The notes under the pieces: model-generated | What the model was told of the DNA's origin: nothing | What the model saw: the letters and a program-made list of their open reading frames with translations, nothing else | The model's database searches: none | Origin: Rattus norvegicus | Lineage: Eukaryota > Chordata > Mammalia > Rodentia > Muridae | Assembly (NCBI RefSeq): GCF_036323735.1 | Contig: NC_086020.1 | Coordinates: 89,538,210 to 89,602,209 of the forward strand | Direction: 5' to 3' | DNA: 64,000 nucleotides | In this document: positions 47,030-60,322 of the stretch, piece by piece | How positions within the stretch are numbered: position 1 is the first letter of the stretch | How the letters are laid out: every line of letters begins with the position of its first letter | Position numbers and translations under genes: made by a program

Positions 47030-48766
47030 GTTTTCATTTTGTTTATTTTTCATTAACTAATTCGTTCACTTACTTTATATCCCTACCACTGCTTCTCTTC
47101 ACTCCTCTCCTCCCAGTCCTTCCCTCCTAAGAAATTAGGAGAACTCTCATTGATAGCATACTAAGTTGCAGTAGAACTAGGCACTCTTTTTTCTTGTTAA
47201 GGCTCAACAAAGCAGTTGAATTAGGGGAAACAGATCTAAAGGCAGCCAACAGAGTCATCGACAGCCCCTCTTGCTGCTTTTAGTGGACCCAAGTAAAAAC
47301 CAAACTGCATTTCTGTTCCATATGTGCAGAGGGCCTAGGTATGTCCCTTGCATGCTTTCTGGTTGGACAGTAAGTCTCTGTGACCTCTTATGGTCCCAGG
47401 TTAGTTGATTCTAAAGGTTTTCTTGTGGTGTCTTTGCACTCCTTCAATCTTTTCTCCTCATCTTCAACAGGATTGCCCAAGCAGCACTAGTGTTTGCTTG
47501 TGGGTTTCTATCAGTTACTGGGTGAAGTCTCCCAGATGACAGTTATGCTGAGCTCCTTTCTGCAAGTATAGTGAACATCATTAGTACTGTTGGGAGTGGG
47601 CTCTTTCCCCTGGCATGGCTCTCAAGTTGGGCCAATCATTGGTTTGCCATTCCTTCAATTTCTGCTTGATTTCTACCCCTGATTTGGACAAATTATGGGT
47701 CTAAGGTTTTGTGGCTTGGTTGATATTCACATCCCTCTTTTGAAAGTCTTGCCTGGACAAGTAGGCAGCCATTTCAGGTTCCATAATTCCCATCGCTAGG
47801 TGTCCTAACTAAGTTCAACCTCATAGATTCCAGAGCGTTTCCATTTTCCTGGGTTCCTAACTCATCCCAGAGATGCCTCCTCAGCCAATTCCAGTTCTCT
47901 TTCTGAGTTCTCATTCTCTCTGGCCTACCCATATTTGATTCTTCCTGTTTCCCTCCCCATACCCTCTCTAACTCAGTTTCCTCTATCCATACAACCCCTC
48001 TATGTCTGTTCCATTTCTCTTTCTCAGTGCAATTCAAGTATCCTCTCTTGGGCCCACATCATCACTTAGTTATTTTGGATCTATGGATTATAACATAGTT
48101 ATCCTTTATGTTAAAGCTATTAGACACTTATAAATGAGTATATATCATGTTTGTTTTCCTGGGTCTGGGTTACCTCAATCAGGATTCTCTTTTCTAGTTC
48201 TATCCATTTGCCTACAAATGTCATTATGCCATTGTTTTAATACCTAAGCAATATTCTATTGTTTAAATATACCACTTACATGTTGAGGGACATCTAAATA
48301 ATTTCCAGTTTGGGGCTAATATGAAAAAGGCTGCTATGAACATAAGTGAATTAAGTATCCTGGTGCTAGGGTGGAGTATATGCTCAGTAGTGGTATATTT
48401 GGGTCTTTAGGTAGAAATATTTCCAATTTTCTGAGAAACCACCTAATTGATTTCCAAAGTGGTTATACAAATTTGTACTCCCACCAGCAATGGAGGAAAG
48501 TATCCCTTGTTCAACATCCCCACCTGCATGGGTTCTTGCTTGAATTTTTAATCTTAGCCATTCTGAAGAGTATAAAATAAAATCCTAGAGTCATTTTGAT
48601 TTGTATTTCCCTGATCACTAAGAATGGTGACCATTTATTTAAGTGATTCTCAGCCATTAGATTACTCCGTCAAGAATTCTGTTTAGATCGGTGTTTCATT
48701 TTTAATTGGATTAGTTTGTTTTTTAACTTTCTGAGTTCTTTATATATTTTCAATATCTGCCCTCTG
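47030..48766 (-). mobile_element. Old L1 (Lx-like): 3' UTR and end of ORF2, decayed
   Basis: On the plus strand, an inverted 3' UTR (47030 to about 48120) is followed by inverted ORF2 C-terminal sequence: the CCATTTGCCTACAAATGTCATTATG, TATGAACATAAGTG and CCCACCAGCAATGGAGG landmarks all have counterparts in the young L1 at 39340-39680. Frameshifts and stops throughout. It stops abruptly near 48766. Confidence 0.88.
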
Positions 48767-50547
48767 AAAGATGTGAGAGACATTGATTGTGATGTCTCTT
48801 ATTCCATTTATCCCCAGGTTTGATGTGGCTGATCCTGCAGTTAGGTGGCTATTACTTTCCTTCCTCGCTGCTTCCATGTGCATCCCTCTGGAAGCTGAGT
48901 GTTTGGTTAAAGAGGATGATGTTCTCTGAATAGAGGAGGGCTGTTCTTTAATTAAGGCCATATGAGTAGCTATGCTCCCCTGCAAGAACTTGCAAACATG
49001 CTCTAAAATTCAATATAACTTATTTTTGAGAATTGCATACACAAGAACTGTGTTTATATTATATGCAGAGTAGTTGGAGAAAAGAGAGAATAATAATGTT
49101 TCCCAGACGAGCCACAGGCTCTCAAGTGAAAACTGAAGTTCGAAGGCATGGGAATCCTTTCTTCAAATTGTTCCTGTGTGGGGGAAGTAAGAGATTCCCC
49201 AAAACAATATAGGTCATTGCAATTGCCTGTGATTGCCTCATAGAATTTGAAACTAAGTCCTTTTGTAGAAGACACTATGTGCTTTGGGCACAGAACTTGG
49301 AGGAATCCAGCTGGAAATGATCTGGAAGCCTCCTCCTTGAAATTCTGAAGGTGTTTTGCAAGCTTCTAAGAGAGAAAAGCGGTCAACAATTCTACCCAGT
49401 CATGTAGCGTATGAGTCATAATGACAGGCTTTGCAAGATACTCCAGTGTGGCACAATGTCACTGTCATCTCATGACACCAAATGGTATCTAATTAAACTT
49501 AAAGTCCCAGTCAGTAAGAAGAAATTCATACCTTTCACAGTAAACCTGTGGCTGGAAAGGTTATAAACCACAATGCAGGTCTAAATGCAGAGAATAAATG
49601 ATCATATGGTGTCTAATCCCAATTAAGACATCTAAAATGTAACTTCTACACTAAGAATCAAAAATATATAACCTATCATTATTTTCCATTGTAAAATAAC
49701 TGATGACTATACAAAGCATGCTGTGAGCTGGGGAAGGCATGAAGTTAACCCACGTCCTCATGCATGTGGAACAGAGAGCAATGAACCTTGCACTCGTGAT
49801 GCCCTATATTGCAGACATTGACTTCACAGTGCACCATGCATTTTCTAGAAAAAAAAGTCCTGCAGTGTTCGTTCTTAGTCTATGAGATGATTTACTTCAA
49901 AATGCCAATTCTAAACTTAGGTCTTTCAGAGAACTCTATATCTTGAATCTAGAAAGTCTGATCTAACAATAGAGTATAGGACACCAGATTCTGCTCTATC
50001 TTTTTTCTGTGATTTGCTTTTCTGTCCAAGCTCCAATTGGCCATATATCAAATACCTTCTATTCACCTAAATATGTTAATGAACTTGAAATCGTGAAACT
50101 TTGGCATAAGTTTAATCAATTTCTGGTCAACTCTAAGGCTACTTAACAGAGAATTCAGCATGCTTTTAGACAAACTATAAAGTAAACACGAAATAGCCAT
50201 AATTACAATTCTTGAGCATACTTTATTATTGAAAAATTCAATTTGGTTAGCTAGTTTTCAATTATTTTCTATTTTCTGTAGATAAATTTTCAGAAGATGC
50301 ATTTCAAATTCCTTGGACATCTTTATTTCTTTAAGTTGAAGTTGAAGATTACTTTTTTAACTGAGATTAATTTTCCAGTTAACCAAGTTAACCAACCACG
50401 AAATTTAGATAAATATTTACCCTGAATATGCTTAGGATTTTGACCTATGAGGTAACGGTGATAATCTCCTGGAGTTTGCACAATTGTGACCAAAATCATT
50501 TCATCATTAACTGAGGTAGGCTCACATGATCTACCACTCCTGACAGC
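48767..50547. other. Intronic sequence, nothing recognised
   Basis: No landmark of a gene or repeat after the L1 edge at 48766. Confidence 0.5.
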
Positions 50548-50802
50548 CTATTGACATCTAATGGTTCCTGAAAGAATAAGGAGTCATGTTCTTCACTGGT
50601 ATAATGCCTGATGGATTACACATGCTCCAGTAAAGAAAGCAGCATTTATGCTCATTTAAACAAGAATAATTATACTCAGTAGTAATATACATACACATGT
50701 TATCTCTCATACATAATCCCACACACAGTCACACAGATATACACATACACACATACTTACATGTACATGCAGACTCACACACACATACAAACATGGTCCC
50801 CT

Positions 50803-50810
<8 letters not shown>

Positions 50811-50853
<43 letters not shown>
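50811..50853 (+). repeat. (AC)n microsatellite
   Basis: About 21 AC units. An AC-rich lead-in starts near 50697. Confidence 0.97.
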
Positions 50854-50857
<4 letters not shown>

Positions 50858-51033
50858 CAAACATACACACAGAAGTCCAAGCAAGCACAAAAACAAATAC
50901 ACAGGCAAAGTAAACCATTAAAGTAGGAGATTGTTGAGACGAAAACATTTCCCTGGGAGGTATTGAAATAGGTTAATGAGGATATGATAAACGAAATTTA
51001 TTATACACATGAATTAAACTATCAAAATAAAAG

Positions 51034-51034
<1 letters not shown>

Positions 51035-51066
<32 letters not shown>

Positions 51067-51083
51067 CACGCACACGCACACAC
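51035..51083 (+). repeat. (AC)n microsatellite
   Basis: (AC) run with GC and TG interruptions, directly abutting the right arm of the inverted repeat. Confidence 0.95.
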
Positions 51084-51165
51084 TGAAACATGTGTAATCC
51101 ATCAGGCATTACGCCTGTGAAGAACATAATTCCTTATTCTTTCAGAAACCAGTAGATATCAATAG

Positions 51166-52719
51166 TCTTCAAAGCAACAACCCTAGTTTGGGCTAAAATT
51201 CATCAAAAACACATATATTCAGCACTGCTGATTCCAGTGCATGTATCATAATTATATACAGACACAAATACAATCATTTAAATAAAACAGCAAACAATTC
51301 TTTGAGAATATTCAGACCTCCACACTAATAAAAAAGACTCCAGTATGAAGTTTTCGTAGCATTCATTTCTTTTTTCATGTATATTCATATGCATTTTCCT
51401 TAACTTTCTTATTATTTCTCCAACTAAATACGTAACACACCTTAACTATTGTGTTGTGTATTTTATAACTTACAAACAAAATGCTAAGAACAGTGTTATG
51501 CAACGCAAGCATACTTTCTGCAGAGTAGTACACAGCCCTGTATGTGTACACAGAGTAGTACACATGCACCATTTTTATTATGTAGAGGACTGTCAGAAAT
51601 GCAGCATCCAGGTTCATTGACCATCACAATCAATCTTAATTTGGGTTTTGAAAAGATCCTTGTGACTGAAATATAAATTTCAGAGTAGGAGACCCTGGAA
51701 TATGAGAATTATCTTAGGGTTACTCATATTTTTAAGCTGTTGTTTGACAGTTCCCTACATTTCTGTAATGAATTTTAGCTACATTCTCTTCTTTTCCCCT
51801 TTATTTTCCTCTCCCTCACCGTTTCCCCCTTCCTCCCAACAATTCCCCTTCTACTTTCACATGCAACTGAATTTAGTTAGAATTTCTTGCTCTAGCCTAT
51901 GTGGGAAGTTATTCACTTAAGCAAGGGTAGCCATCCATGGCTAAACCAGTGTAAACAATGACACTCTCTCCTGAACAACCTTCAATTGCCCGTAATTCCT
52001 TAAGGAAAGATGGGCTCTGATGATCCGTCTCCCACCAGTGATGTGATGTTGAGAATCCTACCCTTGTTCAGTAAGTTTGTGAGTGCAAAGGTTACTCCAT
52101 GTCAAGATGTCTTTTTTTTTTTTTGCTGCATATCTTAACAGTGTCGCCCAGTTATGTTTTAAATTCTAAAATTTTAAAACATTTTGTATTGATAGCATTC
52201 AGAATTCTAAGAAGAAACACAGCTTTTAGAAATACTCTTGAAACTGTTTTGCTAAAGGATTAGAATAAAATACCACTAGCTTAATTCCATCTTTGAAGAT
52301 TATAATAGCTGTTACTTTGTATTTACCACTTAATACTGATGGCATGCTTAAAAAGCACACAATGTTCAATGACTTTGTACTGCAAGCCTTACTATTTTTT
52401 TCCTTCAATGAGGCGAGAAATAATATATTATTTGAATATAACATTATTAAAAAGAAATATTACCAACATTCTGAGCTCTTACTTAAACACAGTATTTTGT
52501 AGATAATGCATCATTTCAATTTAGAATATCCATTGCCTATAATGTATAAAATATATTAGCAAGTGGCCATATTTTGCAGTTTTACATTTTAAATAGATCA
52601 TTTATCCAGTCAATGAGTATGTGTAAAAAAGAAAATCATTAAATTAACCCTCAATTAATCAATCATTTAGTGCTTAAAGACACTCTTCCATGTATCCTAG
52701 GTTCTTAATTTCAGACCCT
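51166..52719. other. AT-rich intronic sequence
   Basis: Only a short T-run at 52111 is notable. Confidence 0.5.
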
Positions 52720-53285
52720 CATTCTGAGTGAGGTAACCCAGAAGACAAATATGTCAGTTACTTATTTGAAAATGGACACTGGCTGTAAAATAATGCTACA
52801 ATTGTTAGATCAAGAGAGGTTGAAAAACAAGGAAAGTTCAAGGGGAGACATATAAATCTCCCTGGGAAAGGAAATAGAAAAGAGCACAAATAAACTGGGG
52901 TGGCTAGGGACAGGAATAGGAAGAATGAGGTGAGAGAATGAGAGAGGGAGAGAATACTGGGAAAGACAATGAACTGGAGGCATTCAAGAATGATGCAGAG
53001 ACCTAGTACAATGGAAATTCCCCAAAATTTGTAAGAATGACTCTAAGACTTCTAGTAATGGGGGATAAAGAACCTGAACTGACCATCTCCTATAACTAGA
53101 CAAGACTTCCAATGGAAGGATTGGGATGTCATATCAGGCCTCAAACCTTTGACCTACAATTTGAACTGCCTTCAAGATCTGCTGGGGTAAAGATAGGACA
53201 GAAATGCCCTGGCCATGTCATGGTCATTACCTGTCACAGAGACTCCAAGGGAAATCACTGGCCAAATGTTTAGAACAGTCTTAAT
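52720..53285 (+). mobile_element. Old L1 (Lx-like) ORF2 end plus 3' UTR
   Basis: Opens with CTGAGTGAGGTAACCCAGAAG, the same ORF2 terminal landmark as at 18117, and continues through a strongly diverged 3' UTR with a purine-rich block (52920-52960). No coding capacity. Confidence 0.8.
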
Positions 53286-53737
53286 ATAATATTGCTTATT
53301 ATGATACAAATACATAAGACAAATATAATAGATCTAAACTGGCTTAACAGAATATACTCTATAAAATCAATTTTTGTCAAAAGATTAAATAATCAAAGAT
53401 GCTACAAATGATAAATTGATATATACAGTATCTATCTAGCATCAATATTAATTTCCTAGTTTTATTGGTAGATCACAAGTGAGAGAAGATTTATAAAACT
53501 GCAGAACAGAACCAAGATTAGAACTTTGTTTCTGAATGTAACGATACATTCTTTAGTGCTCAATAATTACACCCACATTAGAGAAGGGATCTTATCTTTT
53601 TGCCCTTAGTAGCTGTGAATGAATGAGAGAGAAAAGCAGGGCTGTTTATCACCACTGGATTAAAAAGCAAGTGCAGGCAGCTCACAGCCTGAACTAGTGC
53701 TAATTAGATTTAAGTAAAAGTTAAGCTCTTGTCTTAC

Positions 53738-54090
53738 TTAGGGTTTCTATTGCCATGATGAAGCACCGTAACCAATAAGCAAATTGGGTTAGAAAGATCA
53801 TAGTCTATCATTGGAGGAAATCAGGATGGGACTTAAGGATGGAACCTGAAGTCAGGAGCTGATGCAGAAACCATGAAGGGTGCTGCTTACTGTCTTGTTC
53901 TACATGGCTTACTCACCCTGCTTTCTTATAGAACGCAGGACTACCAGCCAAGGGATGGCACAGCTGCAATGGCCTGGGCCTTCCTCATTGATCACTAACT
54001 GAGAAATTGCCTATTAGTTAGATCTCATGAAGGTATATCCTCAACTAAGGCTCTCTCCTCTGTGATGACCCGACTCCCTTAAAAACCAGG
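53738..54090 (+). mobile_element. Rodent interspersed repeat (family of 21793)
   Basis: CTTAGGGTTTCTATTGCCATG, GGAGCTGATGCAGAAACCATG, GCTTTCTTATAGAACGCAGG, ATTGATCACTAACTGAGAAA follow the copy at 21793-22199 in the same orientation. The 3' end is cut short. Confidence 0.72.
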
Positions 54091-55355
54091 CAGTGTAGGC
54101 TGGGACCCAGAGAGAGGGCAGGGACTTGTGTGCATAGAGGTATGTGGAAGTGTGGAAAAGTGTTTAATGAGTATTGTGCACTTGCATGTAGCTCACATTT
54201 ATAGGGGCATGCCATTCATTTCACAGATCTTGCCGGAGATTTACTTTTATGTTGTAACAGAAATTTTTTGGTTCGCTCCAATTTGTAATCATATCTCTGA
54301 AAAAGATCTTACACAGAGATGAAACTACAAAAGAAGGCTCCACAGGTATAGCCCATACCAATTATATAAATGATTAGCATATTGCGTAGAGAATAGAGAT
54401 CATTAAAGTGTTCATTGTTTAAAGACCTCTTGATTTTTAAACACTCAACCTTCAGTTTGTAGGAGTCTGATTCCAGCACCACTGGCAGATTGATACATGT
54501 GAACGCCCCAGTCTCTACTGTTGCAGCACAATGCTATGCACATTCTCCTGGGTATTAATAGTCAGCTCTAGTAGTTTATTATAGTTAATACAATATAGAA
54601 ATATAGAAACAGTGAACATTCAACATTGTTTGGAAAGGACTGACAAGGAAAATATGTGTTTATTAATTTTAGGCAAAATTAGAAGCACAAATGAGAAGTG
54701 AAACCACTGTTGTTTCACTGGGTGTCTTTGAAGTGGTGGGTTGGGACTCTATGGCTTCCCATACAGTCCTTTTCTTGTTGCCAAGAAGTAGAAAGCTTAG
54801 CATGTGAAAAGTTCAAGGTTGGGTCTTTAGAGTTTCCTGGATTATTTTTTTTTAAAGCTATCTTTTCTCCACAGCTGGTTGAAACACCAGATGGAGAAGC
54901 TGCATATTCTTGGGTTCCCTGCATTTCATAGTCACTTGTTCTTGTGACAAGTTAAAATGTATGCCCACAAATTATGTGACACACCAGCAGAAAAGTTCCC
55001 TTGAGAACTGTAGGATTTTCTATTTTGTACTTAGGAATATGTTACATTATGCAGCAAAGGGAAATTAAACTAATTTCTAAAGAGTGAGATTAGTCTGAGT
55101 TATCAAGGGAGATTAAAAAGCAATTGTTTAAGCTTTAAGTTGGGAGTAAGAAAGAAAAGGACAGAACACCACTAATAATTTGGTCCACTAGTAATGGAAT
55201 TCTAAAACCTTCTAGAGGCTTGAGAGGATAAGAAACACATTCTCCCTCTATTCACTCAGACCACTGCAGTTATAACATGATTTCTTCTTAGAGACTTGTC
55301 CTGATGCTGCACTCCCATCTTTAGAGCTATAGAATAATGTAACCATGCTCTAAAA
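54091..55355. other. Intronic sequence, nothing recognised
   Basis: No repeat or exon landmark. Confidence 0.5.
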
Positions 55356-55725
55356 GATTATTATTATTAATTATGTGTATTTTTGTTGTTTGGGTGTGGC
55401 ACCCACACACATCCAAAGGAGTTGGACCTCCTGGAAGTGGAGTACAAGTCCTCCTGAGTTTTCTTTCTTTGTGGGTGCTGGAAACTTAATTCAGATCCTC
55501 AGGAAGAGTAGAAAGAGCTCTTTTTTTATGTATAAATTTTATTTTTTTTATTAACTTGAGTATTTCTTATATACATTTCGAGTGTTATTCCCTTTCCCAG
55601 TATCCGGGCAAACATCCCCCTCCCCCCTGCCCTTCCTTATGGGTGTTCCCCTCCCAACCCTCCCCCCATTGCCGCCCTCCCCCCTAGAAAGAGCTCTTAA
55701 TGCAAACCAACTCTCCAGTCCACAT
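55356..55725 (-). mobile_element. B2/B3-type SINE interrupted by an L1 tail
   Basis: Inverted SINE: TTATTATTATTAATTATGTG, then GGTGCTGGAAACTTAATTCAG, ATCCTCAGGAAGAG and, after the L1 at 55523-55684, AGAGCTCTTAATGCAAACCAAC and TCTCCAGTCCAC. Removing the L1 and one TSD copy restores the usual order. Confidence 0.8.
55523..55684 (-). mobile_element. Very short young L1 3' end inserted in a SINE
   Basis: Only 162 bp: poly-T/AT tail (55523-55550), then sequence nearly identical to the 3' terminus of the young L1 at 38561-38700, broken off in the G-rich block. Perfect 14-bp TSD, TAGAAAGAGCTCTT, at 55509-55522 and 55685-55698. The host SINE sequence resumes directly after it. Confidence 0.94.
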
Positions 55726-57572
55726 CCATGATATTTAAGTAAATAAATTTATGTTTATTTGCTATAGAAACAAGAGAAATTTAATGCTATCTTTATCTGC
55801 AAGGAGAATACCATTCATAACTGCTAAAGTGTTGGCCGGAATCAATGATTCTTTTCAAATGGATAGAAAAGGGCAGAAAACAGAATACCATGTCCTGGAT
55901 CATAATGAAATACTAAGATCCATCTAGGGTTCTCTTCTATCTACCTTGGCATTTTTTAATCCATGTAAGAGAGTTAATTTTTCTGCACAGAAGCTACAAG
56001 GTGAATAAAAATCAAGGATGAATACAGAGAGCATTCTGACCACCTAAACCTTTACGAAATTACATCTTTAGCCTTCAACTGCAGTCACACTTAAGGGAGC
56101 TAAACAAGAACCTATGAGGGGAATGCTGCCCTCCCTCCATTTCCTGGCTCACACTGGAGGTGGTATGATAAGTTTTGGGTTCATTTAGGCTCTGGTCTCT
56201 GGGGTACTTTGTTATGCACCAATGGAGTACTAATAGAATTGGCCTAAGGTTTTCATTACTTACTAAAGAGAAATCTGCACCCAAAGCAAACACTGCTCCT
56301 TAGGGGAGTATTATTCTTTTCCTCCAATCTAACTCTCCGGTGGATGTGCATATTCCATTGGAAAGTCATGAGAAAGTCATCCCTATTTTAGTATAACAAT
56401 ACATGCTGACATTTCTATAAATACGGATTAGTCAGCTTTTATTCAAATTGTAAATGAAATTAAAACCCCACTATTAAAATAAAATTTCTCAAAATGCAAA
56501 ATCTTACTAAAGATATGTTCTTCCATTTTTTACACATATTTTAATGATTCTAAGCTATCAAAATAGTTGAGATCAACAAAGGCAATTAAATTTTAATTTC
56601 TGCTCTGCTCTATATTTTTTTAATATGCTGCTTTCCCCTGGAATTTTGTAACAGAACAAAGAGTGAACAAAACTTCAGTTAAGCAATGTTTTCTCCTTTG
56701 CTATGTAAGAAATCATAGACTTTCAAGACTTCAACTTTAAGTGCAATGGCTTTAGGATAGGACATATATCCATTGAACAAATATCATAGCTATTCATCTT
56801 TTATCAATACTAGGTGACAAGTTGAGTTGGTTATTGACAGAACCCTTTCTGAGTATAGTTGTTGTTGGTTAAATAAATGCATATATTATCCATACTATAC
56901 TACATGGTTCCATGTACTAGTATTTTCTTAATTTTCCATATAATTCTATCAATATTCTGATCACAATTTCAATACTCACAATCTTTTTAACTGATATTTC
57001 ATCAAATTATTACTTGTAAACAGCTGAAATGTCATTTAATATATAATTCTCCCCTCTACATAGACTCATATAGGAGACACAAAGAGTACATGTGATGATG
57101 GAGTTCATCCTGAGAAAGTAAACGAAATTTTCTTTCTAACCATTACCTTAAGAACAAAGCTGTTTTTATAAAGAAAGCTGTGTTAATTATTTTTTTCCCT
57201 GTGAAATGAGTCTTAGATTATTTTAAAAATTTTTACTGTTTTTTTTTTAAATTTACATTTCAAATGGTTTTTTGAAATAATATATTTTATGTTAGTCATT
57301 TCCTCTAGATTTTAGAAAATATATGGAGTGGCATGCCACAACCATCAAATGTAAAATAAAATATATAATATATTGACCACATTTTATGTATACATACTTC
57401 TATATATACATCTTCACAGAAGCCATGAACTTTGTTTCAGGCCTGTGCCCATCTCACCACTCCTGTCCCTATCTTTAGTGACTACTGTGTTTGGTACAAA
57501 CGAATCCATATTTTCTATAAGTTTTGTCAGTGAATCCACACACAGTCCGCTTTGTGGAGCTGTTGCTGCTTC
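55726..57572. other. AT-rich intronic sequence
   Basis: No repeat or exon landmark. Confidence 0.5.
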
Positions 57573-57664
57573 TTCCTTCCTTCCTTCCTTCCTTCCTTCC
57601 TTCCTTCCTTCCTTCCTTCCTTCCTTCCTTCCTTCCTCCCTCCCTTCCTTCCTTCCTTCCTTCC

Positions 57665-57716
<52 letters not shown>
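57573..57716 (+). repeat. Polypyrimidine tract (TTCC)n then (CT)n
   Basis: TTCC units 57573-57666, then about 24 CT units. No purine over roughly 140 bases. Confidence 0.97.
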
Positions 57717-57721
<5 letters not shown>

Positions 57722-57975
57722 CTTTTACCTATGTTGCTATATCAGAAGAACATTCCCTCGTTCTTCTTTTATTAATTTTTGCTTTGCTGGATGCATGGAT
57801 TACATCATAGTTCATCCATTCCGTGTTGATGTTCACTTGCACTGTTTTCAGTCATTTGCTAATTAGAAGTAAATATGTCAAATGGGAATCCTCCTGCAGT
57901 CTTCTTATGGAGCTATGTTCCCTCCCTTGATGCATGAGATACCTCCATCACACAGAAGGGCATTTCTAACTTAAA

Positions 57976-58002
57976 CAAAACAAACAACAACAACAACAAA
58001 AA
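57976..58002 (+). repeat. (AAC)n simple repeat
   Basis: CAAACAACAACAACAACAAC-type run. Confidence 0.85.
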
Positions 58003-58329
58003 ACCCACCCGAAAAGCAGATAAACGCTTTCCAAGATATCTTGTCCAGTTGTTCAGTTGTTTCTGCCCAGGGAACAGACGTAGCCCTCAATGTCCATCTT
58101 AGTCAGACATAGACATACATCTGCGTCCTCCTCTTTGTGGTGTGAACCGTTAAATTTATCGGTTAAATCAAGAAGCATGTATCCATAACTGGAATAACAA
58201 ACACATGTTGTGCTTACAAATATCCTACATCCTGCAATGAACACAAAGAAGCCAGCCCATTATTTATAGTTTCCTACTTTGAATCTTCATTTCTGTATAG
58301 TAGTTTAGAAGCAAACAAACTCCAATTTT

Positions 58330-58436
58330 TTTCAAATATTAACTTTGAAAAAAGAGAAGCAGTTATCCCTTTCCTGGTTTCCCATCCATAAACTCCCTAT
58401 CCCATACCCCTCCCCCTGCTTCTATGACAGGGTCTT
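58330..58436 (-). mobile_element. L1 3' UTR tail fragment
   Basis: TTATCCCTTTCCTGGTTTCC, then CATCCATAAACTCCC and CCATACCCCTCCCCCTGC match the start of the inverted L1 3' UTR at 38265-38330. Short and diverged. Confidence 0.65.
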
Positions 58437-58699
58437 GTAGAATGTGCAACAGTCCACTGGATATTGATCATATACTTTTAATTTGGAATGCCATTTACTA
58501 CAAGGGTGATATTTGTTTAATTATTCTTCTGAGTTTAATCAAAAGAAAATAGTTTCTATTATGAATTGTCAAACTATTTCTAAGTTTTGTTCATACTAAG
58601 AAAGAAACTAGGTCCATATGCTCTACATGAAAGATTATAGAATTCATCTTTGCAGAAACTCTTAATTTGAAGTCTAATTTCTCAATGCAGATTCTACTT

Positions 58700-58845
58700 T
58701 TCATTTTTGTTTTTGAGGAAGAGCTCACTTTGCAACTCAGGATGTCTTCAAATTCTCTTGTTCCTTCAGGCTTGCCTAGTAAGTTCTGTGGTACTGTGGT
58801 GTAGACCGAGTCACTACACCAAGCTCCTATTTTACCTTTTACAGT
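58700..58845 (-). mobile_element. Old B1-like SINE
   Basis: Inverted: TTTTTGAGGAAGAGCTCAC, CAACTCAGGATGTCTTC, TTGCCTAGTAAGTTCTG, CACTACACCAAGCTCC. Confidence 0.6.
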
Positions 58846-59702
58846 GGTGGTGCATGTGTACTTACTGTTACTAAAGAGAGGGACATGATACAGCACCAAA
58901 GCAACTTCAATAAGCAAACACATATGGTTCACAACTATGGTTCCTTCCATAATATCTAATAAGACCTTAGTAAATAATAAATATTATTTCACATTTTAAA
59001 AAGAAGAACTGTAATTGCTCTACCCACACAGTAATCAAAATATGTGGCCATTGTGTAGGCAAAATGCTCTCATCTGCAAATCAATTAGTTCTGCTAATGA
59101 AAACATAAACCAGCATTTTAAAATGCAATCTCTTATAATGTTTTTGTCTCCCATATAGGGTGTAGATAATAAATCATGACAAAGAATCATTATCAACAAT
59201 GTGAATATTAAAATATGAATATAACTAATTAGGCGGAACTTCTCCCTTCTGAGCAACACTCTAGGATCAGCAGGAGATGTTGAATGAACTATCAGGCTAA
59301 CAACTCCACTGGAGGATGTAGACTAGTGTTATTGATGGGCTCAGAAAATGGACACATAAAATAGTATGAAGCCACAGACATTAATTATAAGAACAGTGAA
59401 ATTAAAATCTACTAAAGCAAACTTGTTCCAATTATAAGTGTGGTTTGCAAAGAGGATATAATGAAAATAGAAGCCTGAACTGCTGTTCCAGAAAAAAAAA
59501 TGTGGAACTCCGCCTCAGGGCTGGTGTAAGGCTCATGTACCACTGCACTTTGCATGGCTGGTGTGAGCCTAGCTCACCCTCTCTCATTCTCATTGCCTTT
59601 GTCTATGCTTTGATTCATGATCTTTTGTCTTCATTTTGGTAAATATTTAGGAATACAATTATTTCTTAATTCATTTTACTTATTTTCTTGTTTCTTTGAA
59701 TT
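58846..59702. other. Intronic sequence, nothing recognised
   Basis: No repeat or exon landmark. Confidence 0.5.
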
Positions 59703-60135
59703 CCAGCCCTTTTATAAAAATTTATTTTTTTAACTTACTTTATATCCTGTTCACTGCCCCTATTCTGGTTATCCGCTACCACAATCCTTCTCCCCTGGAT
59801 ATTTTCCCACCCTGGCACTTAAAGTCTCTGTAAGGCCTTGAACTTCCTCTCCCACTGAGGCCAGCCAAGGCAGCCTAGATAGAAGAACTTATCCTATATA
59901 TGGAAAACAGCATTTTCTCTAGCCCTGGCTCCAGTTGTTCAGGACCCACATCAAGACCAAGCTACAAATCTGCTACATATATGGGGGGAATCCTAGGTAT
60001 ATCCCATGTATGTTCATTGGTTGGTGGTTCAGTCTCTGAGAGCTGCAGGTATCCAGGTTAGTTGACTCTGTTGGTCTTCTGTGGAGTTCTTATCCCCTTT
60101 GGGGTTGCAATCCCCTTTTTATACATGTCTTCAAG
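59703..60135 (-). mobile_element. Old L1 3' UTR fragment
   Basis: Inverted L1 3' UTR of the same old type as 47030-47480: TTTATATCCTGTTCACTGCCCC, CTACATATATGGGGG...CCTAGGTATATCCCATG, GTTCATTGGTTGGTGGTTCAGTC. Truncated, no TSD seen. Confidence 0.78.
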
Positions 60136-60189
60136 TCCATAAATTCTACATTGAACGACTGAGAACCACTTAATTCAAATTCAAATTAC

Positions 60190-60322
60190 CCATTTTATTT
60201 TTGTTTCTATGAGACAGGAGCACACTTTGCATCTCACACTATTCTCAAATTTACTTGCTCTCTCAGCCTCAACCTAGCAAGTGCTGGGAATAATAGGCAT
60301 GAGCCACCTCACACGTCATTTC
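60190..60322 (-). mobile_element. Old B1 (PB1-like) SINE
   Basis: Inverted: TCTATGAGACAGGAGCACAC, CTCTCAGCCTCAACCTAGCAA, GTGCTGGGAATAATAGGCATG and AGCCACCTCACACG. Confidence 0.75.

Larger units (their letters stand above)
50548..51165. repeat. Inverted repeat: arms 50548-50631 and 51082-51165
   Basis: The arms match over about 84 bp, with 8 mismatches in the first 77. Shared cores are CTGAAAGAATAAGGA, TATGTTCTTCAC-type and TAATGCCTGATGGATTACAC. The ~450-bp spacer contains two (AC)n tracts. No clear TSD outside the arms. Confidence 0.88.
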
